DNA of 64,000 bases from Cristatella mucedo (Eukaryota > Bryozoa > Phylactolaemata > Cristatellidae): contig WPIO01000001.1 of assembly GCA_009760855.2 (NCBI GenBank), forward strand, positions 24,740,920 through 24,804,919, read 5' to 3'. Below the pieces are notes generated by a model. The model did not search any database, was not told the DNA's origin, and saw only the letters and a list, made by a program, of their open reading frames with translations. A program made the position numbers and the translations under genes. Below are positions 36,667-46,836 of this stretch, in pieces (position 1 is the stretch's first letter; each line of letters begins with the position of its first letter).

Positions 36667-36753
36667 CCTTTTAAGAGATCTTCAGAGAACGTGCTTTGCA
36701 AGCTAGCAGGAGTATTTGGGCTTTCTCGTTGTTTACCGACTTTGGCAGCTGCA
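36667..36753 (-). repeat. Inverted-repeat arm, intron 1 side
   Basis: Reverse-complement partner of 35804-35888. Together the arms enclose about 780 bp containing exon 2. Confidence 0.9.
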
Positions 36754-37486
36754 TGAAGCAGCTTCTAGGATCTACTGCCCAATGCAACACTGCTCAGGAC
36801 GATGCCTGCACTTACTCGGCAGCAGTAGACGGCTGCCTGCTGCAGCCACCAACCACACCGGGCTGCTGGCGTCCACAAGCATGAGCTGCTGCGATACGCC
36901 AATGTACAACCCACAAAATATGAACGAGAAATTTCCGGTATCATGAAGAATTTCAATAATAACGTGAACTTGCAACTCAAAGGAGTGGTCAAAACATAGT
37001 CGAAGAGAAAAACTCGGCAGAAATGTCTGACACTAGTGGGAATATATTGCAATGCACAAGAACCGGGATTTCTCCAATGAAGACCAGAAAACTCTCTTCC
37101 TGCCTGCGGAGCTTCTCTGTATACACTTAGCCAGGATTGAGCCAATAGAGGGTTCACACCTAGGTCTTGGATGTGGCAGCCAATCATTGGAAGGCTGCCG
37201 GGCATGTCAGGTGGCTTCACTGAGCGGCCAAGCCACTGGGCACACCCCTTCAGCTAAGTCCCCCAAGAAGAACCGGGGCCAGCTAGCCCCCCTTCCCCAT
37301 CCATATACCTAAGCTTCTCCTTAGCATCCCAATTGTCACTTTAAATGAGCCAACAGCACACTCGCGGCTCTTTGGCGCTTGAGGTGCAATACAAAACTGC
37401 TTCTCGATCCTGGTCACATATCTATGAAGGAGTCACACAAGGCAGCCACAACATGCCCTGCCCATCTTTGGGCCTCCAGTGCAATG
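36754..37486. other. Unassigned intronic sequence
   Basis: Intron 1 of the phosphatase gene. Frames on both strands up to 151 aa have no recognisable domain. Confidence 0.35.
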
Positions 37487-37640
37487 CTGATTCAGCAGCT
37501 TCTTTTTGTATGGAGGCAGAAAAGCCTTACAGGCTATCAACACTGCTTGCAAAGGCAATAAAGGATCGCTCAAGGCAGGATTCGAACCCACGACCTCGGA
37601 ATGAAGGTCATAAAAGCAACCATCTGCCCCTGCTCATTAT
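37487..37640 (-). repeat. SINE2 copy
   Basis: Reverse tail 'gattcagcagcttctttttg', body 'aataaaggatcgctcaaggc', B box 'ggattcgaacccacgacctc', decayed A-box end. Confidence 0.65.
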
Positions 37641-38425
37641 TGCGTCCAATTCTCAAATAAGTTGCGTGATTAAAGCCTGCTGACAAAATCAAAGAACACC
37701 TGCTGGTTTGGCGAGCTTTCGGAGGCTGCTCTGTAATCTTTTCAATCACCGATCCTGTCTCCGTGCTCGGCTACTATCTCATCTGCACTACCTGAAGGCA
37801 ATAATGAACACTCTGCAGTCACTGGCTCGTCGAGCGACTTTATGAAGCATAGAAAGTCGACACGGACCGAGAAACTGACCAGCCAAGAATTTACAAAAAC
37901 AAATATGTGATTGCAATTGAACATGCCTTCGAACTCGACGAGCAAATGTCGGGCCAATGGTCAGAGCAGCAGTGTTTGCTGCCAAAGAGGCTTACACGAT
38001 GGCCAGCCATGAGCTCATTCCCGGAGAGCAAGCCATGAGCGCATTCCCGGAGAGCAGACTAGGCCATGGGCAATGCTCATGCACTTGCAGGCGCTGAGGG
38101 GAACGTGCGGTGGCAGGCAGGCACTCGAGGCCTGCACGCCACACAGGATCGCAAGCAACAGCACTGCACACTCCTCGCTTTGACTGCTTTTTGCGTTCTT
38201 TACTGCTGCTGCATTACTGCCTCTCCGATGCAGTGTCATGCGTGCGAGCTCCGATGGCTTCCGGGCAAGCCGAGTCGACTGGGAGGCATGCAACGGCCGA
38301 CAGAGCCAGTCACGATTGCAAAGCCAAGTTTTTGGCGAATGGGAGGGGGTCTCAATGACAGGCTGCCCAACGCCCCATCGGGGCGTTCTGCAATGACTCA
38401 CGAGACAGGTAGAATGAGGCTCGCG
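37641..38425. other. Unassigned intronic sequence
   Basis: A 22-bp direct duplication (gagctcattcccggagagca / gagcgcattcccggagagca) occurs at about 38010-38055. Frames up to 146 aa on both strands show no domain. Confidence 0.35.
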
Positions 38426-38690
38426 ATTATAATAATAATAATAATCATAATGCACTTGATAAAGCGCCCTCAGAGAACTTAATCTCTGTCTAGGCGCTTT
38501 ACATTTGCTGCAAAGGAAAATGCAATTGAATGGTAAGTAAAATCATGCTTGAAAAACAAACAAAATGAATAACATGGTTAGGGGTGACATGCACAGGGTC
38601 AGCATGCAAACGTGGTTAGTGGCAGCATGCACAGGGTCAGCATGCAAGTGTGGCTAGTGGCAGCATGCACAGTGTCAGCACGCGATTGCC
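38426..38690 (-). repeat. LINE A 3' end with internal tandem units
   Basis: AAT tail (38430-38447), shared 3' end, then a 3' UTR in which a ~37-bp unit containing 'gcatgcacagggtcagcatg' occurs three times (38580-38685). Confidence 0.75.
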
Positions 38691-38764
38691 GATGACGATC
38701 ATGTGGCCATTTTTCTAGCGGGCTACGGTCATTGCAGGCTAGCAGATAGTCTTTGAGGTTCTAG

Positions 38765-39255
38765 GTGAATTCATCAAAAAATATTTCATCAAAAAATATT
38801 TCATCAAGCATCTTTTACTGCAAAAATTGAGGCATGATATCACTGATATAAAGATATAAAAACTGTTTGGCTTTGAACTATACTTGGTCTCAATCAAGGA
38901 GATGGACCTTTTAATCACTATAAGAGTTCTAGGTGGCAGAATTTCTCTGATATTGTCAGTCTAGCTATGTGTAGCTGTGCAGTCCCAATGACTCTTTAGC
39001 TAGTTCTGACGTTGGTAGCTTTATTGGTATTGCTAAAGCTTCAACAAGAAATAACATCGCTATGTGAGGTATTTTTCTGACAAATGACTCGAGTAAAAGT
39101 CCATCTCCTTGAATGAGACCAGGTATAGTTCAAAGCCAAACAGTGGTTAAGTCTTTATATATTTATATCATGCTTCACTTTTTGCTATAAACGATGTTCG
39201 ATGAAATGATTTTTGATGAATTAATTTGTGATAAATTAATTTTGGATGAACTTGT
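38765..39255. mobile_element. Foldback-type element with ~150-bp inverted arms
   Basis: Left arm (about 38767-38905) carries two copies of an AT-rich TTCATCAAAAAATAT-type unit, then 'gcatgatatca', then 'ctgtttggctttgaactata', then 'caaggagatggac'. The right arm (about 39087-39255) is its reverse complement with mismatches, including 'gtccatctccttgaatgaga' and three terminal units. The ~180-bp centre is unrelated. It has no coding capacity. The layout suits a foldback or long-terminal-inverted-repeat miniature element. Confidence 0.75.
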
Positions 39256-40332
39256 CTCTCCCCATCTTCGACTACACGGCCAAGCAGATTCGGCTTGACG
39301 TCCAAGTGGCTGCTCTGACACTAGCAATTTGTCATGGCAGCTGGAGTTGGTACATCTACTGGTCTGCTGTAGGCTTGCCCGGCATGCTCTCGTCATTCGG
39401 TATGCACAGCTGCGAACACGACGTGCAGACCTAGGGACCCGAAGCATGAAACTACACTGCTGTGAACACTCCATTTTCTAATGCTCGGGTTGTATCACAC
39501 CAGTACTGCCGGCCCTTAAGGTGAAGCAACGGACCTTTGGTTATACAGTGGGTAGGTGCAACAAACCCTAGCACCTAGGTGATTGTGAAGATGGTCACAC
39601 TAATGAGCACTGACAGCAGCAGCGGTCAGAATGTCGGTCAGAATCTCGGTCAGAGCGGCAAAAGAGCAGTCGGCGCATTAAGGAAAAGCAGGTGGGCAGA
39701 GCCAGGTTTGCTTAGTCCGGATGACTCTCCGTGTGCCCATCTATGCAGAGGCCTCAGCCTCGAAGTATTTTCGGCTCGGCTAAGTTTACAATTTTGATCC
39801 CATTTATCGTCGGAGCTGCCATGCTAAACAAGGGACCCTTAAAGGGCAGCTCTGGATGAGCAACCCTAATTACCCTCAAGTCTTTCCTCCTCTGACTCAC
39901 CGGCAGTACCTAGTGCCTTTTCGAACAGGTCAGCTAGCTCAGCAAGCATTAGTTCCAGGCATTACTGTGGGGAGTGGAGATCCTTCCAACTCAGTGGTAA
40001 TGACGCACGCATGCAAGCACACAGACATGCGAGCTCACTCACACAGGCACAGCCAGGCGCACGATCTCAGCTCATTGGCTCAGCCGATGCCTTTTCTTGG
40101 TTGGCTAGCTTGAGCTAGGTGGAGGGGGCTTTGCCTTAGTTGACGATACTCAACTAGTGACACAGTGTGGTAGGTGCTTGGCTGCTCGAGAGCACCCAGG
40201 ACTTTGTTATCATGAAAAGCAGTTCCGATAATCGCATGAAAAACGGGCTTTCATTTCCAGTCACCTTCTCAATAATAACAAGAAGAGGACGGCATCAGCA
40301 GTTCGCATACATGCGAATTGCAAAAGACATCC
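39256..40332. other. Unassigned intronic sequence
   Basis: Intron 1 of the phosphatase gene. No domain-bearing frame. Short 'ggtcagaatctcggtcagag' direct repeat near 39623-39655. Confidence 0.35.
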
Positions 40333-40365
<33 letters not shown>

Positions 40366-40582
40366 TTGATATAGTGCCCTCGGAGAACTCAATCTTTTTC
40401 TAGGCACTTTACATTTGTTGGAAAAGAAGCACGATCGAACGGTTAGTGGTAGCATGCTCAATAAACAACAAGAATAAGATGTTAGGGGTGACATACACAG
40501 GGGCAGTATGCAAGTAAGTTTGGTGGCAGCATGCACAATGTCAGCATGCAAAAGCACACAAAGGACGAATCACAGGGGCCTG
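40333..40582 (-). repeat. LINE A 3' end
   Basis: Long AAT run (40335-40362), then 'gccctcggagaactcaatct', the 3' UTR with the 'catgcacaatgtcagcatgc' motif, truncated near 'gacgaatcacagggg'. Confidence 0.75.
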
Positions 40583-40784
40583 CCTCAATACGATTGCCAT
40601 TCGATTCCAATTATAGTGCAGCTTCAAAGTTACTGCATAAGAAATTGAGCCAGAGCTCCTCGATCATCGTGACCAGCACAAGGTTCGTTGCCACAGCAGC
40701 AGACCAATGTGCAAAGCTCCAGCTTTTCTTTCCGAGGCTGAGTACTACCCTACTATCCTTATCATCAAGGCTAGGTGGTGGTTC

Positions 40785-40786
<2 letters not shown>

Positions 40787-40879
<93 letters not shown>
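40787..40879. repeat. (GA)n microsatellite
   Basis: About 93 bp of pure GA within intron 1. Confidence 0.95.
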
Positions 40880-40882
<3 letters not shown>

Positions 40883-41315
40883 TAAGTAAGTCGTACGCTG
40901 CACACGAGTATGTTACGTCCAGCGAGTCATTAGGTCGTGGTGGTAAATAGCTCTCGAAGAATAATCATCGTATATGATGTGCTGTGTGTTCTTTGCAGGG
41001 CGTTTTTTCTATGAGAGTCGATTCGTAGCTGCCGTCATATTCTACAGACACCGATGGCCATCTACACTCACCCGTATTCAACCTTCAACTTTCTAGCCAC
41101 GACACAAAGGATTGCAAGAAACAGAGTAGCCACCTTTAGCTATCGAGGGAATATGCCTAATCACTTGGCCTCCATCTGAGTCACTCTGCTTGCCCGAGGA
41201 GCTGGAGACGGATTGCCTCGATTCATAAGAAAAACATGAAATCGTTCGACAGCGTTAGCATGGCTGCCCATAAGATGAGGTGAAGTCTAGCTAGGTTTGG
41301 AAAGGAGAGACTTAC

Positions 41316-41521
41316 TCATCGCCGAGGAAAATCCCAGGATAGACCTCGTCCACGGCATTGGCGGGCGGCAGTGGAGGTTCACTGGCTCCTGCCGAGGAGC
41401 TGCTGAGGATCCTGTGCAGTTCCGTGATTGTGGTCACGGATGGAGCATTGCTTCCGCGTCTTTCACGTTGCCTCAGCCACGGAAAGCAGCAGAGAGTGCC
41501 GATCAAGCTCTTCGACGACAT
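41316..41521 (-). CDS. Atypical dual-specificity phosphatase, exon 1 (start codon)
   Basis: First coding exon (206 nt). The ATG at 41521-41519 is the first in frame after an in-frame TGA about 24 bp upstream. It encodes 69 residues with the last codon split: a Ser/Arg-rich N-terminus, 'ITELHRILSSSSAGASEP', a Pro/Ala linker, and 'VDEVYPGIFLGDE', the signature that opens the catalytic domain of DUSP3/DUSP13/DUSP29 relatives. The donor GATGA|GTAAGT is near-consensus and leaves phase 2; joining exon 2 restores GAG (Glu69) followed by 'QIVSNTLGLKLL'. Intron 1 is about 5.1 kb. Further non-coding 5' exons may lie upstream, possibly in the CpG-rich region at 46.85-49.3 kb. Confidence 0.82.
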
Positions 41522-42240
41522 CGTCGAAGCCACAGGGCTGTCTCAAGTTGTCACCGGCAAGCGTCTCCTTTTTCTCTCAGTTTCTGCACAGCTCGAAGTA
41601 ACTGCCGAATTCTCGTTTCACTATCACAAGATGACTTGCCAGGGGCCGTGTGTAGGAGCTCGTAGCTGCACTGGGCAGACGGTGTGCACCGACGCCCGGT
41701 AGCTGTGTCACGTGTAGAAGACTCGAAACAAAGGAGCTGTCTGCAAGAAACAAAGAAATAGCCATTCGATTGGCTCGCAGGAGGCAGCAGCTGCCACACT
41801 TAATATGCAAAGTGAGATACCAGAAAGAGAGAGGAGAGTGAGAGTGGGGGGGGGGTGGGGGTGGTCATGAGAATGGACAGACAGATAAAACAGCTCACTC
41901 GGTTGTGGCATTCCTACCACCGACACTTTTCAGCCAACAACTGGCGATGCCACTTAGGATGAGCACACGACTGCAAAATTGCTTGACCCTCTAATAATGG
42001 ATGACTTGGCAGGAAATGACAGCTTCATATTCGTATGCCTACTGCAAATTAGGTGCACCGGATCACAAGGGCCCTCTGACTAGTGCTATGGACAGCACTG
42101 GCAGCCTCTTACTTCTGGCCTCGGCCCAGCAGTCTCTGACTGCTCGCCAGTTTTTGGCCCAGCAGTCTCCTACTGGTGGCCCTGGCCCAACAGTGACTTG
42201 TGGTTAGACTGAGCACAACTAGGACGTCTGCACAAGCACA
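41522..42240. other. Upstream flank of phosphatase exon 1
   Basis: Possible 5' UTR or intron. Contains a G-rich tract at about 41844-41863. A proline/glutamine-like frame at 42001-42207 has an internal 'QQSLTARQFLAQQSPT' repeat but no known domain. Confidence 0.35.
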
Positions 42241-42315
42241 GTAATAATAACAGCAACAGTACATTTGTATGGCGCTCTCAAAGAACTTGATTTCTTTCTA
42301 GCCACTTTACATAGG
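42241..42315 (-). repeat. LINE A tail fragment
   Basis: 'gtaataataacagcaacagt' followed by 'gcgctctcaaagaacttgat' and 'ctagccactttacat', the reverse of the LINE A 3' end. Confidence 0.55.
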
Positions 42316-43492
42316 CAGTTAAGCATTACAGTGTGAGTGCACTCACACCCACGAGCCTGCAAAGCAACGGTCGGGAACTTTTTGTGAGATACCCTAACGC
42401 TTTCTCTATATCAGCTGGGGTGTGACAGGTAGTGAGAGAAAGGCTGCATTGGCAAAGCAGGTCGAGTGGCTCGGTAGCTCTTCGGAGGGGCTATCTGTCA
42501 TGCTTGCGCACTAGCTGGTTTCCTCTGGTATCGAGAAAAATGCCAACCACAGTCCTCCCATGCAATGCAGAGCAATGAAGCTACGGTGGTAATCATAGCA
42601 CCAACGTATTTGCTTGTCAAGAGCGCACGCGACCAGAACTATGGACACCATTAGTGCCACGGTTGGGGCCAGGTGCAAGTGGTGGCCCGATGAAGAAATA
42701 ACTAATGACAAAACCTTCACATGTAATACAAGAACGACGACTGTATTGTACAGGCAGGCAAGTGTACCTAGTACTAGTGACGATGTGCAGGTGGCAGAAA
42801 AGGCAGAAAGTTGCAGCCTTACTCCATTCCTGAAAGAACTTCCTCTCGAGATACAGATCATTCCTAATCATAATACAGACGTTTATCAAGTATCGGCAGC
42901 CAATCTTTCTTGGCAAGTAAACATTTAGTCACCCTAATATTTTCTGACAAATTATGTCAGCACTTTTGACGACCTAGTTCATCATTCATTCATTTCCATA
43001 CATTTTGGCTTAGTGCAAGTACCATTGCTTGCTAGTCACTTTATCAGCTTAGATTCGCCCGTACAAATATGTAAAAACAAGCGAGCTGATGGAAAACACT
43101 CAACTTCTTAACCTCTCCTCAGTGGTGATCTGTCTTTCTTAATGCCCACCTTTTAAGTTCAGCAGTGAACAGAAGCCACTGCCTGCTCTACGGGCATTGG
43201 GTTGGCAAAATATTGGTGGCAGCATGAAGGAATCGGATCTCGGAAATGCAAAGTCTTCGAGATGCTGAGCACGATGCAAGCAGCTGTCTACTGGCTGTGC
43301 TTGGCACCTCGGCACCCACTGTTACGTAGCAGGCATGCAAGCAGTCAGCCAACGAAATGAATACATACGGCTCCACCTATACCAATGTACCAAGCCAACA
43401 ACTAAGGAATAAGTACCGGGTGTCAACATCTATTTAACATAAGAGCAGGAGTTGGTACGAATTAATAGGGCCAGAAGAAACTGCATATGCCC
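42316..43492. other. Unassigned sequence
   Basis: Frames of about 100-116 aa overlap on both strands at 42511-42928. None carries a recognisable domain. Confidence 0.35.
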
Positions 43493-43612
43493 CTGGGTTT
43501 GCTCTTTACAACCAGGGTCGTAGGTTCAAGCTTTTGTCCACTGCAGGTGGTGATAGCCGTTAAGGATCTTCGGCCTCTGAATAAATGAGGCTGTTAAATC
43601 AGCTAAACTTTA
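43493..43612 (+). repeat. SINE2 copy
   Basis: B-box-like 'gtcgtaggttcaagcttttg', body 'actgcaggtggtgatagccg', tail 'aaatgaggctgttaaatcag' followed by an A/T-rich end. Confidence 0.65.
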
Positions 43613-44941
43613 TCTACTCATTTATTTACTGCAGATCGAAGGTATTAAAATAAGTGCTCTATAAGTTATGCCAAAAGGTGCAGAGGGGCTTCACGTTTGT
43701 GTCCAGCTACCTCTCATTCATCTCTGCCTGTCTGTCTGTCTCAGTCTCTACCTCAATATCTCTCTTCTCTTCTTTTATTTCTCTCACTCACTTTGTCTCT
43801 CCCCTGCTTTATGCCTACGATAAACTAATCCCGATGGTGCTATCAATGACTGGCATGTAAGCAGCACACGACAGAAGCTATGTGATGCACATACAAAAAT
43901 ACCTCAAATAAAGGAAAAAACATTTTCAGCCGTGTGCAGCCACGGTGCGGAGAGACTGTAGTTAGAGACTGAGTGTTAGCCAACTAGGCTAACCCTGTTA
44001 GATGAATAGCAGTGCTACTATTTGCCAATGAGAACTAGCCAGCTGGCGAACAGAACTGAACAGAAATAAACAGTGAGCTTGAGTGGAGGTCACGAGGACA
44101 GCTGCTGCGCAGGCACGGAAGGGTGACAGGTAGCTGCTCTTGAGCTTGGAGAGCCTGTGCCCGTGTCTCGCTCTGGCTGAAGGAGTCAAATCTGAGTGCT
44201 ACCTGGAAGCGCAGCGATGTGAGCAACTGTCTTGCACACGTCCACGGTTTCTGACACCATGAACGGACGGTTTGCTAACCAGCAGTGCACAGCAATCCTA
44301 AAGGAGACAGATTTTTTGTGTGCACAAACCCTAGCGCCAAGTTTCCCAACAGAAGCCATTAGTGTGAGACCAGTGTTGGAGATGACAATTCGGCCTATAT
44401 CGTATAACGATTGAAATGTCAGTTCACAGAGCAAATCCTACTTTAAATAAAAATACAACAGGTCAGCTTCATATCGATTGACTAGACATTACTGACAACA
44501 GCTTTCTAATAAGAGCCTATGTATATATTAAGAGGCAAATGCTTTAAGGGTAAGAGAGAGCCAGAGACAGGGGGATGGCATGCAAGAGGAGAAGTCACAA
44601 AGCAAGTTTGCCCCCTTTTCCGCTTTTAGAAGGCCTAACATCTAGTAACATTGCTTCATCTCGTGAACCGTTACTGTGCCCTCACAAGAGGACATCAGCA
44701 CCGAGATTGTCTAGCAACGTGACTTATTAAGTGTGTACATACGAGTTTTTTTCAAATCTTCGCAATGCAGACCTTTGTAATCTTCAAACAGACTCCACAC
44801 AGCAAGAGACTCTCACTGCTGCAATACACTCTAAACTTAGGCATGCTTTCGACGAGCAAACTCTATTAGAGGCTGTCGTGTATGGAGCCGGAAAGATACC
44901 TGTACCTTTCTGTTAATTGAAAACTTCGATAAATGTGTACG
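43613..44941. other. Unassigned sequence
   Basis: No recognised repeat or coding domain. A short CT-rich stretch lies at 43715-43800. Confidence 0.35.
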
Positions 44942-45128
44942 TATGTGTGTATCTCTGTAACTCCACAAAGCCACCAAGACTAAGTGGGTATCACGCAGGA
45001 GTATAGCAGAGTTTTCTATCGTGCACTCAAAGCCTAAGCGGATTTCGTTATGCATTACGTAGTCAACAGACTTCATCTCACAAAACAAAGGGAAAGTGAG
45101 AAGCATAGCTGAGTCAGGAGGGCAGTTA
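44942..45128 (-). repeat. LINE B 3' end
   Basis: 'gtgtatctctgtaactccac', then 'agtcaacagacttcatctca' and 'gctgagtcaggagggcagtt', the reverse of the LINE B 3' UTR. Confidence 0.65.
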
Positions 45129-45224
45129 TTGGTTTAGCCAGGTGCAAGGACTACGTCGATATCTACACTCGGAAGCTTAGGAGTGTCAGAGCTTCTTTTT
45201 TCACTCACATGCGAGAAAAAAACG

Positions 45225-45300
45225 GTAAAGGCCGGCTGATTCAACGATCTCATCTATATCATAGCAGAAAAGCCTCAGAGCTATCAACCCATTCTGCTTC
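45225..45300 (-). repeat. SINE2 tail fragment
   Basis: 'ggctgattcaacgatctcat' followed by 'gcagaaaagcctcagagcta', the reverse of the SINE2 tail and body. Confidence 0.45.
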
Positions 45301-45339
45301 GTGACCTTAGCAGCTAGCAACCTCTTCTGCTATGCGACC

Positions 45340-45650
45340 TCCTCAGTATGACCAATGATACTCTATTCATCCTGCTTGATCTATCGGCAGCATCTGATAC
45401 GAGCTGGGGTAGTTCCCATTTTACAAAAAAATACAGGGTGAAATTCTTACTCTTACCCACAAGCGCTACCATGGACTGGGTCCTTTATACCTAGCTGAAC
45501 TGCTTCACCAGTTTCAGCCTCCTCGTGCCCACAGGTCGTCCCACGACAATAAATTAGCTGTAAAAACCTGTGATGGCTGAACCTTTTCCTGTGCATGTCC
45601 TTGACTGTGGAACTCACTTCCAAGATGCTTATGCAACGACATCTTCAATC
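45340..45650 (+). pseudogene. LINE B RT fragments, internally deleted
   Basis: Decayed palm codons (FILLDLSAAS near 45375-45405) are joined to C-terminal codons matching 'LGPLYLAELLHQFQPPRAHR' and 'NKLAV' (45475-45565), which parallel 22440-22520. Intervening RT sequence is missing. Confidence 0.55.
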
Positions 45651-45845
45651 CTAATATTAATAATAACAGTAGTAGTTCGTTTGTACGACACCCTAAGAGA
45701 ACTTAATCTTTGTCCAGGCACTTTGCAACTCACTGAGCGATAATCAGATAAAGAGTTAGTAATGCACAAGGTATCAAGCATGCAAAAGCAAACAAGTATC
45801 GTGCATAGGTCAGCATGCTCATGCAAACGTGAAGACACTCACGGC
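45651..45845 (-). repeat. LINE A 3' end, diverged
   Basis: AAT-type tail, 'accctaagagaacttaatct', 'ccaggcactttgcaa', then UTR-like 'gcataggtcagcatgctcat'. Confidence 0.55.
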
Positions 45846-46122
45846 CACCGATTAGTAAGAACGCTAGTTAGTAACTTACTGCTTAGCTAGTAACATTCAC
45901 TAAATTGGCACAGGTATGCGGGCAAAGCACACCGGGTAAAAAAGATATGTTCACAGGGTCGAATGGAAAGCTGACCAGAACAGATACCTATTTAACTGAG
46001 ACGTATAGGAAGCAAGGTTACTGAAGGTAGTAACCATACCCTGAAGCGGGTTCAAGACTTGGTGAATACGTGATGAAGGCTCGATGGCTAGAAGATTTCA
46101 ATTTAGTGCCTGCTGCCAGCTC

Positions 46123-46205
46123 ATGTAATAATAATAACAATAATAATACACTTGATAAAGCGCCCTCGGAGAACTCAGTCTCTTTCTAGGCGCTTTACAT
46201 TTGCA
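46123..46205 (-). repeat. LINE A tail fragment
   Basis: AAT run followed by 'cgccctcggagaactcagtc' and 'ctaggcgctttacatttgc'. Only the last ~80 nt are present. Confidence 0.65.
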
Positions 46206-46464
46206 TCTCTACGATCGCTAACGCCGTTAGACCGCCGGCGGCAGCCGGGCGGTGAGAGTGGGCGCCAATCGACTGCTACGATTTAGCCGCTTCACAAGCG
46301 TTACTTGGATCTTAAGCAGCAGTCCAAATCAGCAGCCAATATGCTTGGTATCGTCGCCTTATAAAGCTAGGTCCGGATCTTCAGAAAAGAGCTAGGGATC
46401 TACACCGACTAGCCCACACTATAAATACAACAAACATGTATACATCGTGGGCTCTCACTTTCTC

Positions 46465-46645
46465 AACGATCCGCATGACGCAGCTATACTTCTCACTTTA
46501 TTTTCGTCGCTTGAAATAAAGTCTTTTGGCTGCCTCGTGGGCACCGAAAGCTGCTTAGAATTTGAGGGCGCTATATAAAACTTTCCAGAGTAACACCAGC
46601 TTAGTCTATCTGGCGTCGTTAAGCTGCAGACAGAGATGCATGCAT
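46465..46645 (+). repeat. LINE B 3' end
   Basis: 'atgacgcagctatacttctc', 'gaaataaagtcttttggctg', 'gcgctatataaaactttcca' and a terminal 'ctgcagacagagatgcatgc'. A diverged copy. Confidence 0.55.
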
Positions 46646-46657
46646 AAGTACGTTGGG

Positions 46658-46750
46658 AGAGAGAGAGAGGGAGGGAGAGACAGAGAGTGAGAGAGAGAGA
46701 GGGAGAGAGAGAGAGAGAGAGAGAGAGTGAGGGAGAGAGAGTGGGGGAGA

Positions 46751-46814
<64 letters not shown>

Positions 46815-46836
46815 GAGAGAGAGAGAGAGAGAGAGA
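46658..46836. repeat. Imperfect (GA)n array
   Basis: GA repeats with GGGA and GTGA interruptions over about 180 bp. Confidence 0.95.

Noticed and set aside
35597-36756. Matching peptides containing 'GVFGLSRCLPTLAAA' on opposite strands as a duplicated small gene
   Set aside because: The similarity is explained by the inverted-repeat arms; no start, stop or splice pattern is shared.
38580-38690. Regularly spaced repeats resembling a CRISPR array
   Set aside because: These are tandem units within a LINE 3' UTR in a eukaryotic context, with no unique spacers and no cas genes.
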